NCBI GenBank assembly: GCA_963923035.1
Contig: CAWUKT010000021.1
Location: 1-64,000 of the forward strand
DNA from: CAWUKT01 sp963923035
Lineage (GTDB): Bacteria > Bacteroidota > Bacteroidia > J057 > JADKCL01
Direction of reading: 5' to 3'
Length of the DNA stretch: 64,000 bases
Shown here: positions 27,400 through 35,284 of the stretch, piece by piece
Numbering within the stretch: position 1 is the first letter of the stretch
Layout of the letters: every line of letters begins with the position of its first letter
Notes under the pieces: model-generated
Database searches by the model: none
Told to the model about the DNA's origin: nothing
Seen by the model: the letters and a program-made list of their open reading frames with translations, nothing else
Program-made: the position numbers and the translations under genes

Positions 27400-28049
27400 G
27401 CGGGTAGTTGTTGGAGGGTGGCAATGAGTTCGTCCGGATCGGGACGGTTGCGGTAATCGGGCTCAAATTCGATGTAGCGAATGGCACCGGAGGTATCGAC
27501 CAGGACCCGGGCGGGCATGGGGAGGGACCATTCCTGATCGCCGTGGTACTGCGCAAGGTCGATGTTGAATTTATTCAGGTAGAGAGCTTTCAACGGCGCT
27601 TGCATGAACCATTTCAGCCCGAATTGCCCGGCGATTTCATTGCTGGGGTCGTGAAGAATAGAATAATTAAGGCGCTGGGTCGCAATGATCTTCTTTGAAT
27701 ATTCGGGCAATTCCGGCGAAAGCGCCACGAGTTCGGCTCCGGCTTCCCTGATCTCCGCCGCATATTTCTTGAGGTTCGCGAGGTCGGCATTGCAGTACGG
27801 GCACCAGAATCCGCGGTAAAAGGTCAGGACCAAAGGCCCTTTTTGAAGGTACTCTGCGGATGAAAAGGAATGGCCGGATTCATCCTGGAGGGTAAAGGCA
27901 GGGGCTTGTTGGCCCACTTTCAGGACTCCGTCCTGAATGCCCGATTCGGCCAGCGCCTTGGTGGCGCCGTGCATGATTTTGAGGTCATCGGAAGGCATCC
28001 TGCCCTCGATGCGTTGGATCAGTGATTGAAGTCTTTCCTGAAATGTCAT
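27396..28049 (-). CDS. Peroxiredoxin-like (AhpC/TSA family) protein
   Basis: A 217-residue thioredoxin-fold protein of the peroxiredoxin-like group. The redox site is FYRGFWCPYCNADLANLKK, a C-x-x-C rather than the single peroxidatic Cys of typical AhpC, preceded by the conserved PLVLTFYRG strand. An N-terminal helical region (1-40) precedes VGQQAPAFTLQDESG. It probably reduces peroxides or quinone-linked oxidants. It is the first gene of the unit with the MdaB-like enzyme. Its promoter region is shared with the divergent LysR gene. Confidence 0.9.
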   Translation of the reverse strand: MTFQERLQSLIQRIEGRMPSDDLKIMHGATKALAESGIQDGVLKVGQQAPAFTLQDESGHSFSSAEYLQKGPLVLTFYRGFWCPYCNADLANLKKYAAEIREAGAELVALSPELPEYSKKIIATQRLNYSILHDPSNEIAGQFGLKWFMQAPLKALYLNKFNIDLAQYHGDQEWSLPMPARVLVDTSGAIRYIEFEPDYRNRPDPDELIATLQQLPA

Positions 28050-28083
28050 AACCGGATATGTCGATTAATCAGTTGTGTAGTAT

Positions 28084-28105
28084 TTATTTTGTCGATACAA
28101 AATAA
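28084..28105. promoter_or_regulatory. Palindromic operator candidate for the LysR regulator
   Basis: Nine-base arms TTATTTTGT and ACAAAATAA surround a 4-base centre (CGAT). The site contains a T-N11-A pattern and lies in the 117-bp gap between the divergent peroxiredoxin-like and LysR genes, which is the normal place for a LysR-family binding site. A second partial CGATAGAATCAATCGAT lies just to its right. Confidence 0.6.
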
Positions 28106-28166
28106 TTGACAATCTTGGTATCAGAGAAACAGATTGTTTCGATAGAATCAATCGATAAAAGCGATT

Positions 28167-29009
28167 ATGAACTTGCAGTTTGTTCGTTATTTCCTCACCC
28201 TCTCCCAGACCAAAAACTTTAGTCGGGCGGCGGAGAAAATGAATGTGGTCCAGTCGACTTTTTCGGCGGGCATCAAGAAATTGGAGGAGCAATTGGATGT
28301 CCAATTGTTCTACCGGGACAAACGCAATGTACGCCTGACCCCGGAGGGCGAGCAGTTGTTGGGCATGGCCAAAGACCTGATGGACGCCTGGAACCGAATT
28401 GAGATCACCTTCAACCACCTCGAAAACAAGGAGTTGACGGTCGGTTTGCTGAAAAATATCCTGATGGAAGCCGTGATCCCCAAGTTCAATCGTTTCAAAG
28501 CCCAATTTCCCCAGTACAGCATCCGGATCAGGGAGGGAGATGCGGGAGAATTGAAGACGCAACTGAAAACGGGGGAGCTGGATTGCGCGATTGTGAAGGA
28601 AGACAGCATGGGAGATCCGGCCCTGAGCTACCATTTTTTGTACGAAGAACGGCTCATGCTGACGCTCCCCCCCAACCATGCCCTGGCCAAGCGCAGCAAA
28701 ATCTCCGTTCGCGAACTGGCCGGGTTGCCCTTTATCCAGCGCTCCTCCTGCACCCTCTACGACGAGGTGTACAGCCGATTGGAGACGGAGGGAATCGCCA
28801 TTGAGCCGGTTTTCGCGTCGGACAATGATGAAGTCGTGAAAGGATTGGTTTCATCCGGAGTCGGCGTGGCCCTCATGAGCAAGCCCCAAAGAGAGGACGG
28901 CCAATTGGTGCACATCCCGTTTCAGGACGCCGAATTCGTCAGCAATATTGTGGTCTGCTGGAACAAAGAGAATCAGAAGAGGGGCCTGGAGAGCTTTCTC
29001 AGGCTTTGA
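28167..29009 (+). CDS. LysR-family transcriptional regulator
   Basis: A 280-residue LysR-type regulator. The N-terminal winged helix-turn-helix spans about 1-60 (MNLQFVRYFLTLSQTKNFSRAAEKMNVVQSTFSAGIKKLEEQLDVQLFYRDKRNVRLTPEG). A linker helix follows, then the periplasmic-binding-protein-like effector domain (LTVGLLKNILMEAV...; LPFIQRSSCTLYDEV). The S-C in the effector domain (RSSCTLYDE) is a candidate redox-sensing cysteine in the OxyR-like position, but only one such Cys is evident. It probably controls the divergent peroxiredoxin-like/MdaB-like pair. Confidence 0.92.
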   Translation: MNLQFVRYFLTLSQTKNFSRAAEKMNVVQSTFSAGIKKLEEQLDVQLFYRDKRNVRLTPEGEQLLGMAKDLMDAWNRIEITFNHLENKELTVGLLKNILMEAVIPKFNRFKAQFPQYSIRIREGDAGELKTQLKTGELDCAIVKEDSMGDPALSYHFLYEERLMLTLPPNHALAKRSKISVRELAGLPFIQRSSCTLYDEVYSRLETEGIAIEPVFASDNDEVVKGLVSSGVGVALMSKPQREDGQLVHIPFQDAEFVSNIVVCWNKENQKRGLESFLRL

Positions 29010-29027
29010 GGGGAGGAGAATAAAGGG

Positions 29028-30344
29028 TCAAAAGTCCAGGTCGCGGGCGTAAATGGTCTGTTCCCAGAGCTGTTTGCCGTTCTGGTCAAAGCTGCGGAAG
29101 GTACAGCTCCGATCATCGGAGCTGCCCCCAATTGTGACCGAGCCGAAGTTCCGCTCGGTGATCAAGGTGCCGGAGACCCGCTGCGGATTCCCGAATTCGG
29201 GATCGTCGGACTTGCCGACCTTCTTGCGGACCGGACTCATCAACGGTGAATTCGTGAATTCATAAATTGGATAGAGGTCGTCGCGGTCGGTCCGCAACAG
29301 CTCCGTGAAGTGGCGGTCGCCACTCATCATGACCACGCCCGTGATTTTCTCGTCCCGGAGAAAGCCCATCAGCTCTTCGTACTGGGGATACTGCGCCAGG
29401 CATTCGTGGTCGCTGGCCAGGTTGGTGACCTGGCTGCCGTTCACAATGAACTTGAATGTGGCTTCTGAATCTTTCAGCTTTTCCTTGAGCCATTCCATCT
29501 GGGCATCGCCCAGCATGGTCTGAAATCCCTCCGCGACGCGGTGGTAGCGGCCATCCAACAAGAAAAACTCGCTGTCCTGGTAGCGGAAATGGCTGAAAAC
29601 GCCTTTGGTGTCAGCAGTTCCGAAGTCGGGATTGGGCCAGAAGGATTGGAAGTTGGCGAGGGTGGCATCGCGGTTGTCGAAGGCGCCGTCCGAGTTGTCG
29701 GGACCATAATCGTGGTCGTCCCAGGTGGCGTAATTGGGGCGGGTACGGAGAAAATCGTTGATCGCCGGCTCCGTCCGGACTTTTGTGAACTTTTTCTGCA
29801 TCCGATCTGCCTTTTCCCATTCCCCCAACAACAGATACACATTGTCCCCCAACCACAGCATGAAATCGGTATCGGTTTGGGCGAGGCTGCGGAAGATTTT
29901 CGTTTTGTCCCGCCACAGCAGCTTCCATCCCCCCGTCACCAGCAGCGCACAGGATCCCACCGAAAAGGAATATTCGTCTTTGCTGCCTTCCTGAAACGTG
30001 GAAAATTCGTAGCGTTCGGCCATTTCCTCTCCATCCAATGCCACCGACACCTGATAGGAGGTCGCCGGTTTCAGGCGATCGAACTCTACGGTAATGGGCG
30101 CGTGGTCCTTCCAAAAACTGACCGCCGAAACATCGATGCTTTTGGCCTTGACGACCTTGTCCCCCTCCATCAGTTTGAGGCGGACCTGATCGGTATTTTG
30201 GGTCATCAACCAGAGCTTGAAACTGGAGGAAGTGGTATGGCCTTGAATGGGGGCAGAAGTCAATTGCTGACTGAAGGAAGTCGAGTGGCCGAGGAAGAGG
30301 AAAAATGAGGCCGCGATGAACAGGCGAAATGCAGGGTTATTCAT
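29028..30344 (-). CDS. PhoD-like phosphatase
   Basis: A 438-residue secreted metallophosphatase of the PhoD-like (alkaline phosphatase D) group. A signal peptide (MNNPAFRLFIAASFFLFLGHSTSFSQ) precedes a fibronectin-like N-terminal domain (about 27-125), then the catalytic domain. Metal motifs are FMLWLGDNVYLL, TWDDHDYGPDNSDG, VNGSQVT and MMSGDRHFTEL. The start was chosen at this signal peptide; the frame is open 80 codons upstream but overlaps the previous gene. The start overlaps the preceding gene's stop by 8 bp, so it is the last gene of a four-gene operon. Substrates are phosphate mono- or diesters in the periplasm or outside. Confidence 0.9.
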   Translation of the reverse strand: MNNPAFRLFIAASFFLFLGHSTSFSQQLTSAPIQGHTTSSSFKLWLMTQNTDQVRLKLMEGDKVVKAKSIDVSAVSFWKDHAPITVEFDRLKPATSYQVSVALDGEEMAERYEFSTFQEGSKDEYSFSVGSCALLVTGGWKLLWRDKTKIFRSLAQTDTDFMLWLGDNVYLLLGEWEKADRMQKKFTKVRTEPAINDFLRTRPNYATWDDHDYGPDNSDGAFDNRDATLANFQSFWPNPDFGTADTKGVFSHFRYQDSEFFLLDGRYHRVAEGFQTMLGDAQMEWLKEKLKDSEATFKFIVNGSQVTNLASDHECLAQYPQYEELMGFLRDEKITGVVMMSGDRHFTELLRTDRDDLYPIYEFTNSPLMSPVRKKVGKSDDPEFGNPQRVSGTLITERNFGSVTIGGSSDDRSCTFRSFDQNGKQLWEQTIYARDLDF

Positions 30345-30639
30345 TGTTTTCGGGTGGTATGTCCTGTTTAGCTTTCCCCCCAAATATCCTGCGCCACGTT
30401 TTCTTTTGCTTTTCCCGAAAGTAAGTAAATTTTCCAAAGATGAACCCAAAGCAGAGGAGCAGGACATTGTAGACGGGCAATAGGACCACCAATCCGACCC
30501 ACCACACCCAGCTGTATTTATCGTAGCCAAGGAGTTCGGTGAAGTAATTGTCGATGCGGGCAACGGTGGTTCCCGTGCAGGCAAATACCACCAGCACGAG
30601 GGTCCAATGAATCACTTTGTTGTCCCGCCAATCGCTCAT
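30337..30639 (-). CDS. Small two-helix membrane protein, DUF6787-like
   Basis: A 100-residue protein beginning MSDWRDNKVIHWTLVLVVFACTGTT, with a second membrane segment at about 38-62 and a basic tail (FREKQKKTWRRIFGGK). The arrangement and the FACTGTT stretch resemble the DUF6787 family of Bacteroidota, a tentative match. The start was moved 36 codons in from the longest frame, because the upstream part is the preceding gene read in another frame. The 4-bp ATGA overlap with that gene supports this choice. Confidence 0.7.
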   Translation of the reverse strand: MSDWRDNKVIHWTLVLVVFACTGTTVARIDNYFTELLGYDKYSWVWWVGLVVLLPVYNVLLLCFGFIFGKFTYFREKQKKTWRRIFGGKAKQDIPPENNE

Positions 30640-31169
30640 TCCGGGAGTTGTTGGTAGGCGCGGGTATAATCCCGGCGGGCTTTGAGGACAATGGCTCCCC
30701 AAGCGAGTACCGGGAGGCCCATGAGGGCGGTGATCATGATCGGCCAACCCATGAGCAGGGGTACGAGGGGGAAGAGCACCAGGACGACCATGAAAATGAG
30801 GTTGGCGTTGTAGGTGCGTTTCAGGAGGGCCACTTTGTAAGGCTGCAATTCACCGCGGATCGCGGTGATATAGGCCTCCATGCCCGGGATATGGTGGTAG
30901 GTATCCAACCCCTTGAGGCATTTGTACGCCGTATCCATCGGGCCGTAAGGACTGCCCTTCTTGGGAGGATTCTTGACCTGTCGAATGGCTTCTTCCACCG
31001 CTTCCACCTCGACATGGGCCATCATCATGGTCTCGGGCGTCACCCCGGGATGGAGCTCAGCCCCACATTTCTGACAATCGGTCCGAAGGCTGTCCTGAAG
31101 GGCATTGCATTCGGGGCACCTCATTTCCAGCAGCTTCCGGTTCTTTTTCTTTCCTTTGTTCCTTCCCAT
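30636..31169 (-). CDS. Zinc-ribbon membrane protein, unknown function
   Basis: A 177-residue protein. A basic start (MGRNKGKKKNRK) precedes a zinc ribbon with paired cysteines (MRCPECNALQDSLRTDCQKCGAEL, C18/C21 and C32/C35). A helical middle part follows, then two membrane segments near 125-142 and 146-163. No family is recognised. It lies 18 bp after the DUF885 peptidase gene and overlaps the next gene by 4 bp, so it belongs to the same operon. Confidence 0.75.
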   Translation of the reverse strand: MGRNKGKKKNRKLLEMRCPECNALQDSLRTDCQKCGAELHPGVTPETMMMAHVEVEAVEEAIRQVKNPPKKGSPYGPMDTAYKCLKGLDTYHHIPGMEAYITAIRGELQPYKVALLKRTYNANLIFMVVLVLFPLVPLLMGWPIMITALMGLPVLAWGAIVLKARRDYTRAYQQLPE

Positions 31170-31187
31170 GGAGTCTATTGCAAGGGG

Positions 31188-33035
31188 TTATGAGTCCTGC
31201 GCTTGATCAGCATTCAGTTGCCCGTCGACGTAGCTTTGGACAAGCTGTTCCAACAAAGTTAAGGGAACCGCACCATTGGCAAGGATGACTTCGTGAAATT
31301 CCTTGATATTTTCCTGGCCCCAGGCATCCCCGATCTGGTTGCGCGCCTCGGCGCGCAGTTCCTCGATTTTCAGCATCCCGATTTTATAGGCCGTGGCCTG
31401 TCCGGGCATGACGATATACCGTTCGATGGCCTTGACGATGTCGCCTTCGGGATTGGGCGTATTGTCGCGGAGGTACTGAATGGCCTTCTCGCGGGGCCAT
31501 TGCTTCGAGTGGATGCCGGTATCGACCACCAAGCGGCAGGCCCGCCAGAGTTCCATGGCCAGCCGCCCAAAGTCGGCGTAGGGATCTTCGTAGAAGCCCA
31601 TTTCCTTGGCCAATTTCTCGGAATAGAGCGCCCAACCTTCGACGTAGGAGGTATAGTGGGTGTACTTGCGGAAATCGGGCAGGCCCTGGAGCTCAATGGC
31701 GCGGGAAAGTTGCATGTGGTGGCCGGGGATCGCTTCGTGAAATGCCAGCGCCTCCATCTGGTAGGTGGGCATATTGGCCATGTCGTAGAGGTTGGCGTAG
31801 TAAATGCCGGGGCGCGATCCGTCGGGAGCGGGACGGTTGTAAAAGGCCTTGCCCGCGGATTTCTCGCGGTAGGGTTCGACGCGTTTAACTGTGAGTTCGG
31901 CTTCGGGGAGGTTGAGGAAAAAGTCAGGGAGCTTCTCGCGCATCTGGTCAATCGCCAAGGTGACTTTGGTGAGGTATTCGTCACGGCCTTCCGGAGTATT
32001 GGGGAGGTAGAACTGGGGATCGGTGCGCATGAAGGCAAAAAAGTCCTGCAAACTGCCCTCGAAGGCGACTTTCTGCATGATCTCTTGCATCTCTCCGTGG
32101 ATGCGCTTCACCTCCTCCAATCCCAAATCGTGGATTTGGTCGGCGGTCATGTCGGTCGTCGTGATCTTTTCCAACCGGTACTGGTAGTAACCAGCCCCGT
32201 CGGGAAATTTCCAGGCCCCGTCTTCGGTGGTGGCCCCGGTTTCCAACTCTTCCAGACAGGCGATTAGGTGGCCATAGGCCCATCCCACCGAATCCGCAAT
32301 GGCGGTTTTCCCCGCTTCCAACAACCGCTCTTTTTCTTCCTCCTCGGCCTCCAATTCACTGATCTTGTCCATGAAATCCTGCCACAAAATGGAATTTCCC
32401 TCGCCCTCGAAGGGAGCGCCCGCGATCACATTGCGGCTGTCCGCGAGGACATAGGGAAACACAAATTGGGGAGGGACAATGCCTTTTTCCTGGCGCACTT
32501 CAATCTTGGCGACCACCTGGCGCATCACTTGAGCCACGCCCTGTAAGCGCTGGACGTAGGCCTCGGCGTCGAGGACATTTTCCACGCGGTGGACGTTGAT
32601 GAGGAAGGAGGGAAGCTCGGCCTGAATGCCGTGCATCTGCTCCACGGGATAGCTGTGGTAGACGTAGGGGCGGCTCTTTTTGAGCATTTCGACCTTGTAG
32701 CGGAAGAGCTCGAAGCTGATTTGGGCCTGCTCGTCCAGCTGGTCCAACTCAAATTCGGATTCCATCCAATCGAGTTCCGCGCTGCGGATGTCGATCTCGG
32801 AGAGGGTTGCGGCGTCGGAATAATCGTTCCATTCGCCGTAGCGGTCCCGGCGGCCGAGGGAACTGGCCCACTCTGGTTCCCGGAGAATGGCCCCTTCGGT
32901 GATCGAATCCAGCGCGGCGTTGAAGCGCTCGGTCTGATCGGCGGCGGCCGGGTCGGGCGCTGATCCTGAGGAGGAATCCGCGCAAGCGGTCAGTAGACAA
33001 AGGGCGGGAAGGATAATCCAGAGGAGAGTTTTCAT
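31188..33035 (-). CDS. DUF885-family lipoprotein, putative metallopeptidase
   Basis: A 615-residue lipoprotein: signal peptide with lipobox LLTACAD (C18), then a long helical DUF885 domain. The family's signature HEAIPGHH is at 433-440, followed by a Glu-containing helix (YVEGWALYSEKLAKEMG). Together these form an HExxxH-like metal site typical of the group, some members of which act as dipeptidases or carboxypeptidases. It opens a four-gene minus-strand operon and has a promoter box (TATTTTTG) about 20 bp before its ATG. The likely place is the periplasmic face of a membrane. Confidence 0.92.
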   Translation of the reverse strand: MKTLLWIILPALCLLTACADSSSGSAPDPAAADQTERFNAALDSITEGAILREPEWASSLGRRDRYGEWNDYSDAATLSEIDIRSAELDWMESEFELDQLDEQAQISFELFRYKVEMLKKSRPYVYHSYPVEQMHGIQAELPSFLINVHRVENVLDAEAYVQRLQGVAQVMRQVVAKIEVRQEKGIVPPQFVFPYVLADSRNVIAGAPFEGEGNSILWQDFMDKISELEAEEEEKERLLEAGKTAIADSVGWAYGHLIACLEELETGATTEDGAWKFPDGAGYYQYRLEKITTTDMTADQIHDLGLEEVKRIHGEMQEIMQKVAFEGSLQDFFAFMRTDPQFYLPNTPEGRDEYLTKVTLAIDQMREKLPDFFLNLPEAELTVKRVEPYREKSAGKAFYNRPAPDGSRPGIYYANLYDMANMPTYQMEALAFHEAIPGHHMQLSRAIELQGLPDFRKYTHYTSYVEGWALYSEKLAKEMGFYEDPYADFGRLAMELWRACRLVVDTGIHSKQWPREKAIQYLRDNTPNPEGDIVKAIERYIVMPGQATAYKIGMLKIEELRAEARNQIGDAWGQENIKEFHEVILANGAVPLTLLEQLVQSYVDGQLNADQAQDS

Positions 33036-33055
33036 ACCTAATTGATGTCGGGGCT

Positions 33056-33063
33056 CAAAAATA
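33056..33063 (-). promoter_or_regulatory. Promoter -7 box for the DUF885 operon
   Basis: TATTTTTG on the minus strand is an exact TAnnTTTG match, 20 bases before the ATG at 33035. No convincing -33 TTG was found. Confidence 0.5.
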
Positions 33064-33148
33064 GGTAACTCCCGGCCAGAAGAGAAGTTTTATGTGGAAG
33101 AGTCGCGGAAGGGCAATTTCAGGACGGTTCCCCCTGCCTTTTCCCCTC

Positions 33149-34123
33149 CTAATTCCCTTCCATTTCCAGCAACCCCTTTTCAAATCCAATCACCGGTTCG
33201 TAGCCCAGCACCCGCCTGGCCTTGGAATCGTCCACGGAAAACTCTTTGGCCATGAGGCGGATGAGCAGGGGCGGAACCGGCGGCCGTGATTTCAGGCCGA
33301 ACAGCTTCCAGATAAATTCCGATGCGCGGGCGGCAAACGAAGCCAAACCCAATGAAATTTCCTTTTATCCCGGATCGTGGCCCATGACCTGGAAAATGCG
33401 GCCAAAGGTCTCCCGCATGCTCCGCCGGTCTCCATCGGTGACAAAATAGGCATCGCCCCAGCCCGTTTCGCTGGCCAGGGCGGCCAGCACGGCCGCGGAC
33501 AGGTTGCGCACGTGGATCATGCTCAAGACCTGGTGACTGCCACCAATCCAGTGCCATTTTCCCGCCTCCACCAGCTCGACCATTTCGTCGGCGTGGGGAT
33601 TGTTGGGGCCCCAGATGGCAGGGGGACGGAGGGAAATGGTGTTGAAGGGAGGACGATGGGATGCAAGGACATGCCGCTCGGCCAGCGCTTTGGTCTTCGG
33701 ATAGAGCGCCTTGGGCAGTTCCGGGCCGGCATCCGATTCCTTGAGCCGGACAATGGGACTGCCGGGCACCACCGCCGCCGCGCTGATGAATACGAACTGG
33801 GTCACGCCGGCCTTGCGGGCGCGCTTCAACAATTCCTGCGTCGCATCGACATTGATGCGGTAGAATTTTTCCTTTTCGTAGTTGAAGTCCATGTAAGCCG
33901 CGACGTGGACGACGGCCTGACAACGGGCCAGCGCCTCGTCCACCGCCTCATTTTGGGCGGTGAGGTCGCCCCGGACGGGGATCGCACCCGCCGCCCCGAC
34001 CTTGGCGGCGGAGGCATCGGAACGGGCCAGGCCGTAAATGGTATGGCCAGCCGCGGCCAATTCGGGGATCATGTTCTGGCCCACAAAGCCGGAGCCGCCG
34101 GTAAGAAAGATGGACATTGCCAT
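33149..34123 (-). pseudogene. NAD-dependent epimerase/dehydratase, interrupted by an in-frame TAA
   Basis: The first 252 codons encode an extended-SDR epimerase: TGGSGFVG cofactor motif near residue 8, HVAAYMDFNYEKE, YPKTKALAE (catalytic Tyr and Lys), RPPAIWGPNN and the late YFVTDGD. A TAA stop occurs at 33365-33367 after GHDPG. The same frame then continues for 71 more codons (KEISLGLASFAARASEFIWK...) and holds the typical C-terminal part, including LMAKEFSVDDSKARRVLGYEPVIGFEKGL. Together they give about 324 residues, a normal family length. So this is a single nonsense change, not a frameshift. It may be a recent pseudogene, a sequencing error or a readthrough. It follows the AraC gene on the same strand. 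Confidence 0.82.
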
Positions 34124-34167
34124 AGGAGTGAGGATTTAATCATTGGAATACTCCAAAATTAAATTGC

Positions 34168-34195
34168 CCGATACAGGTGGCCCCACCTGTATCGG
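34168..34195. promoter_or_regulatory. Perfect 13-bp inverted repeat between araC-type gene and epimerase
   Basis: Arms CCGATACAGGTGG and CCACCTGTATCGG surround a 2-base loop (CC). It lies 45 bp upstream of the epimerase ATG and 25 bp downstream of the AraC stop. It could be an operator or a processed hairpin. The following minus-strand bases (GCAATTTAATTTT) make a weak terminator also possible. Confidence 0.6.
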
Positions 34196-34220
34196 ACAAG
34201 AATCCACCCGAAAAGGACAA

Positions 34221-35177
34221 TTATCCAGCCGGATACTGGCTGGGCGGCACCCCAAAGTGCTTCTTGAACTGAGCCGAGAACTGAGCGCTGTTGCTGTACC
34301 CGAGTTGGTAACTGATTTCCGCGACCGTTCCCACCCCCTGCACCACCATTTTTCCCGCCAATTCCATCTTCCGCGCCAAATAATACCGGTAAAGCGAATC
34401 CCCAAACAGCGATTTGAAATCAGATTTGAGTTTGCTCTTGCTGATATGGACCTCCCGCGCAATGTCTTCCATGGCCGGAAGGTTTCCGTGAAGGTGCCGC
34501 GTCAGAATCTCCTTCACCTGCATTTGCCGTTCGATGTCAGGGAGTTTCAATGCAGAAGAAGGCTGGTGTTTGCGGTCGGAAAACAGTTGGAGGAGCTGGC
34601 CGACACAGATCATCAGGGCGCCTTGTTGGGAAAATGAATGGGGGTGGAGTTCAGGGGCGAGGGCATTTCTCAGCTCCTTTTCCAACGACTCTCCCAATTC
34701 AGTATAGGCACAGAAAGGACCTTGGTTCAGCCATCCATCCAGTTTCAGTTCGGGGGTGAGTTGGGCAAATGTGGCTTGGGGAAAGGCAAAAAAGACCACT
34801 TCGTACGCCTTCTCAATTTCATTCCGGCCGTTGCTGTCGTAGCCCGGCGCGTACAGGATAGCACCCTGGCCGCCCGCCTGACTCAACTGAAGCTGTTCGG
34901 CGCCGACTTCCTTGTGGAGGATGCGGTGCGACAGGTTGATGTTCAGCATGTACATGCCCGAATCGGCCGGATTGTCCCCTCCGACCTCGAACTCGTGCTG
35001 CAAGGTATAGCGGTAATGGTGGACCTGGATGCCATAGGGAAGGGGGAGGTAGCGCAGCCAGCCCTCTCCCAGATGCGGAGGAATGGTCAGCGTATTGTTC
35101 TCCGTCGGCACCCCAAATCGGGCGCTCATTTGTTCGAGCTGGGTGGTATCGGGGTGAATGCGGAGGCGAAACTTCAT
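34221..35177 (-). CDS. AraC-family transcriptional regulator
   Basis: A 318-residue regulator. The N-terminal domain (about 1-200) is a sensing region without a recognised name. The C-terminal AraC DNA-binding domain has two helix-turn-helix units: NLPAMEDIAREVHISKSKLKSDFKSLFGDS and TVAEISYQLGYSNSAQFSAQFKKHFGVPPSQY. The start was placed at MKFRLRIHPDTTQ; 19 further upstream codons are open but unlikely. It is divergent from tex and is followed on the same strand by a perfect palindrome and the interrupted epimerase, its likely target. Confidence 0.9.
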   Translation of the reverse strand: MKFRLRIHPDTTQLEQMSARFGVPTENNTLTIPPHLGEGWLRYLPLPYGIQVHHYRYTLQHEFEVGGDNPADSGMYMLNINLSHRILHKEVGAEQLQLSQAGGQGAILYAPGYDSNGRNEIEKAYEVVFFAFPQATFAQLTPELKLDGWLNQGPFCAYTELGESLEKELRNALAPELHPHSFSQQGALMICVGQLLQLFSDRKHQPSSALKLPDIERQMQVKEILTRHLHGNLPAMEDIAREVHISKSKLKSDFKSLFGDSLYRYYLARKMELAGKMVVQGVGTVAEISYQLGYSNSAQFSAQFKKHFGVPPSQYPAG

Positions 35178-35272
35178 GGCAGACCAATGGAACTTCAAAA
35201 TAAGCAAAATGTTGTTTTGCCCCCGCCCTCCCAAAATCGATTTCCGAGGCTTCCATTTCCCCGCTTCCCCAT

Positions 35273-35280
35273 TATCTTCG
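35273..35280 (+). promoter_or_regulatory. tex promoter -7 box, leaderless-type
   Basis: TATCTTCG ends 4 bases before the tex ATG at 35285. Confidence 0.5.
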
Positions 35281-35284
35281 TAGC

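Noticed and set aside
33180..33923. Alternative frame suggesting a frameshift in the epimerase
   Set aside because: The C-terminal epimerase motifs are in the same frame as the N-terminal part, so a single TAA explains the break; this other frame is out of phase.
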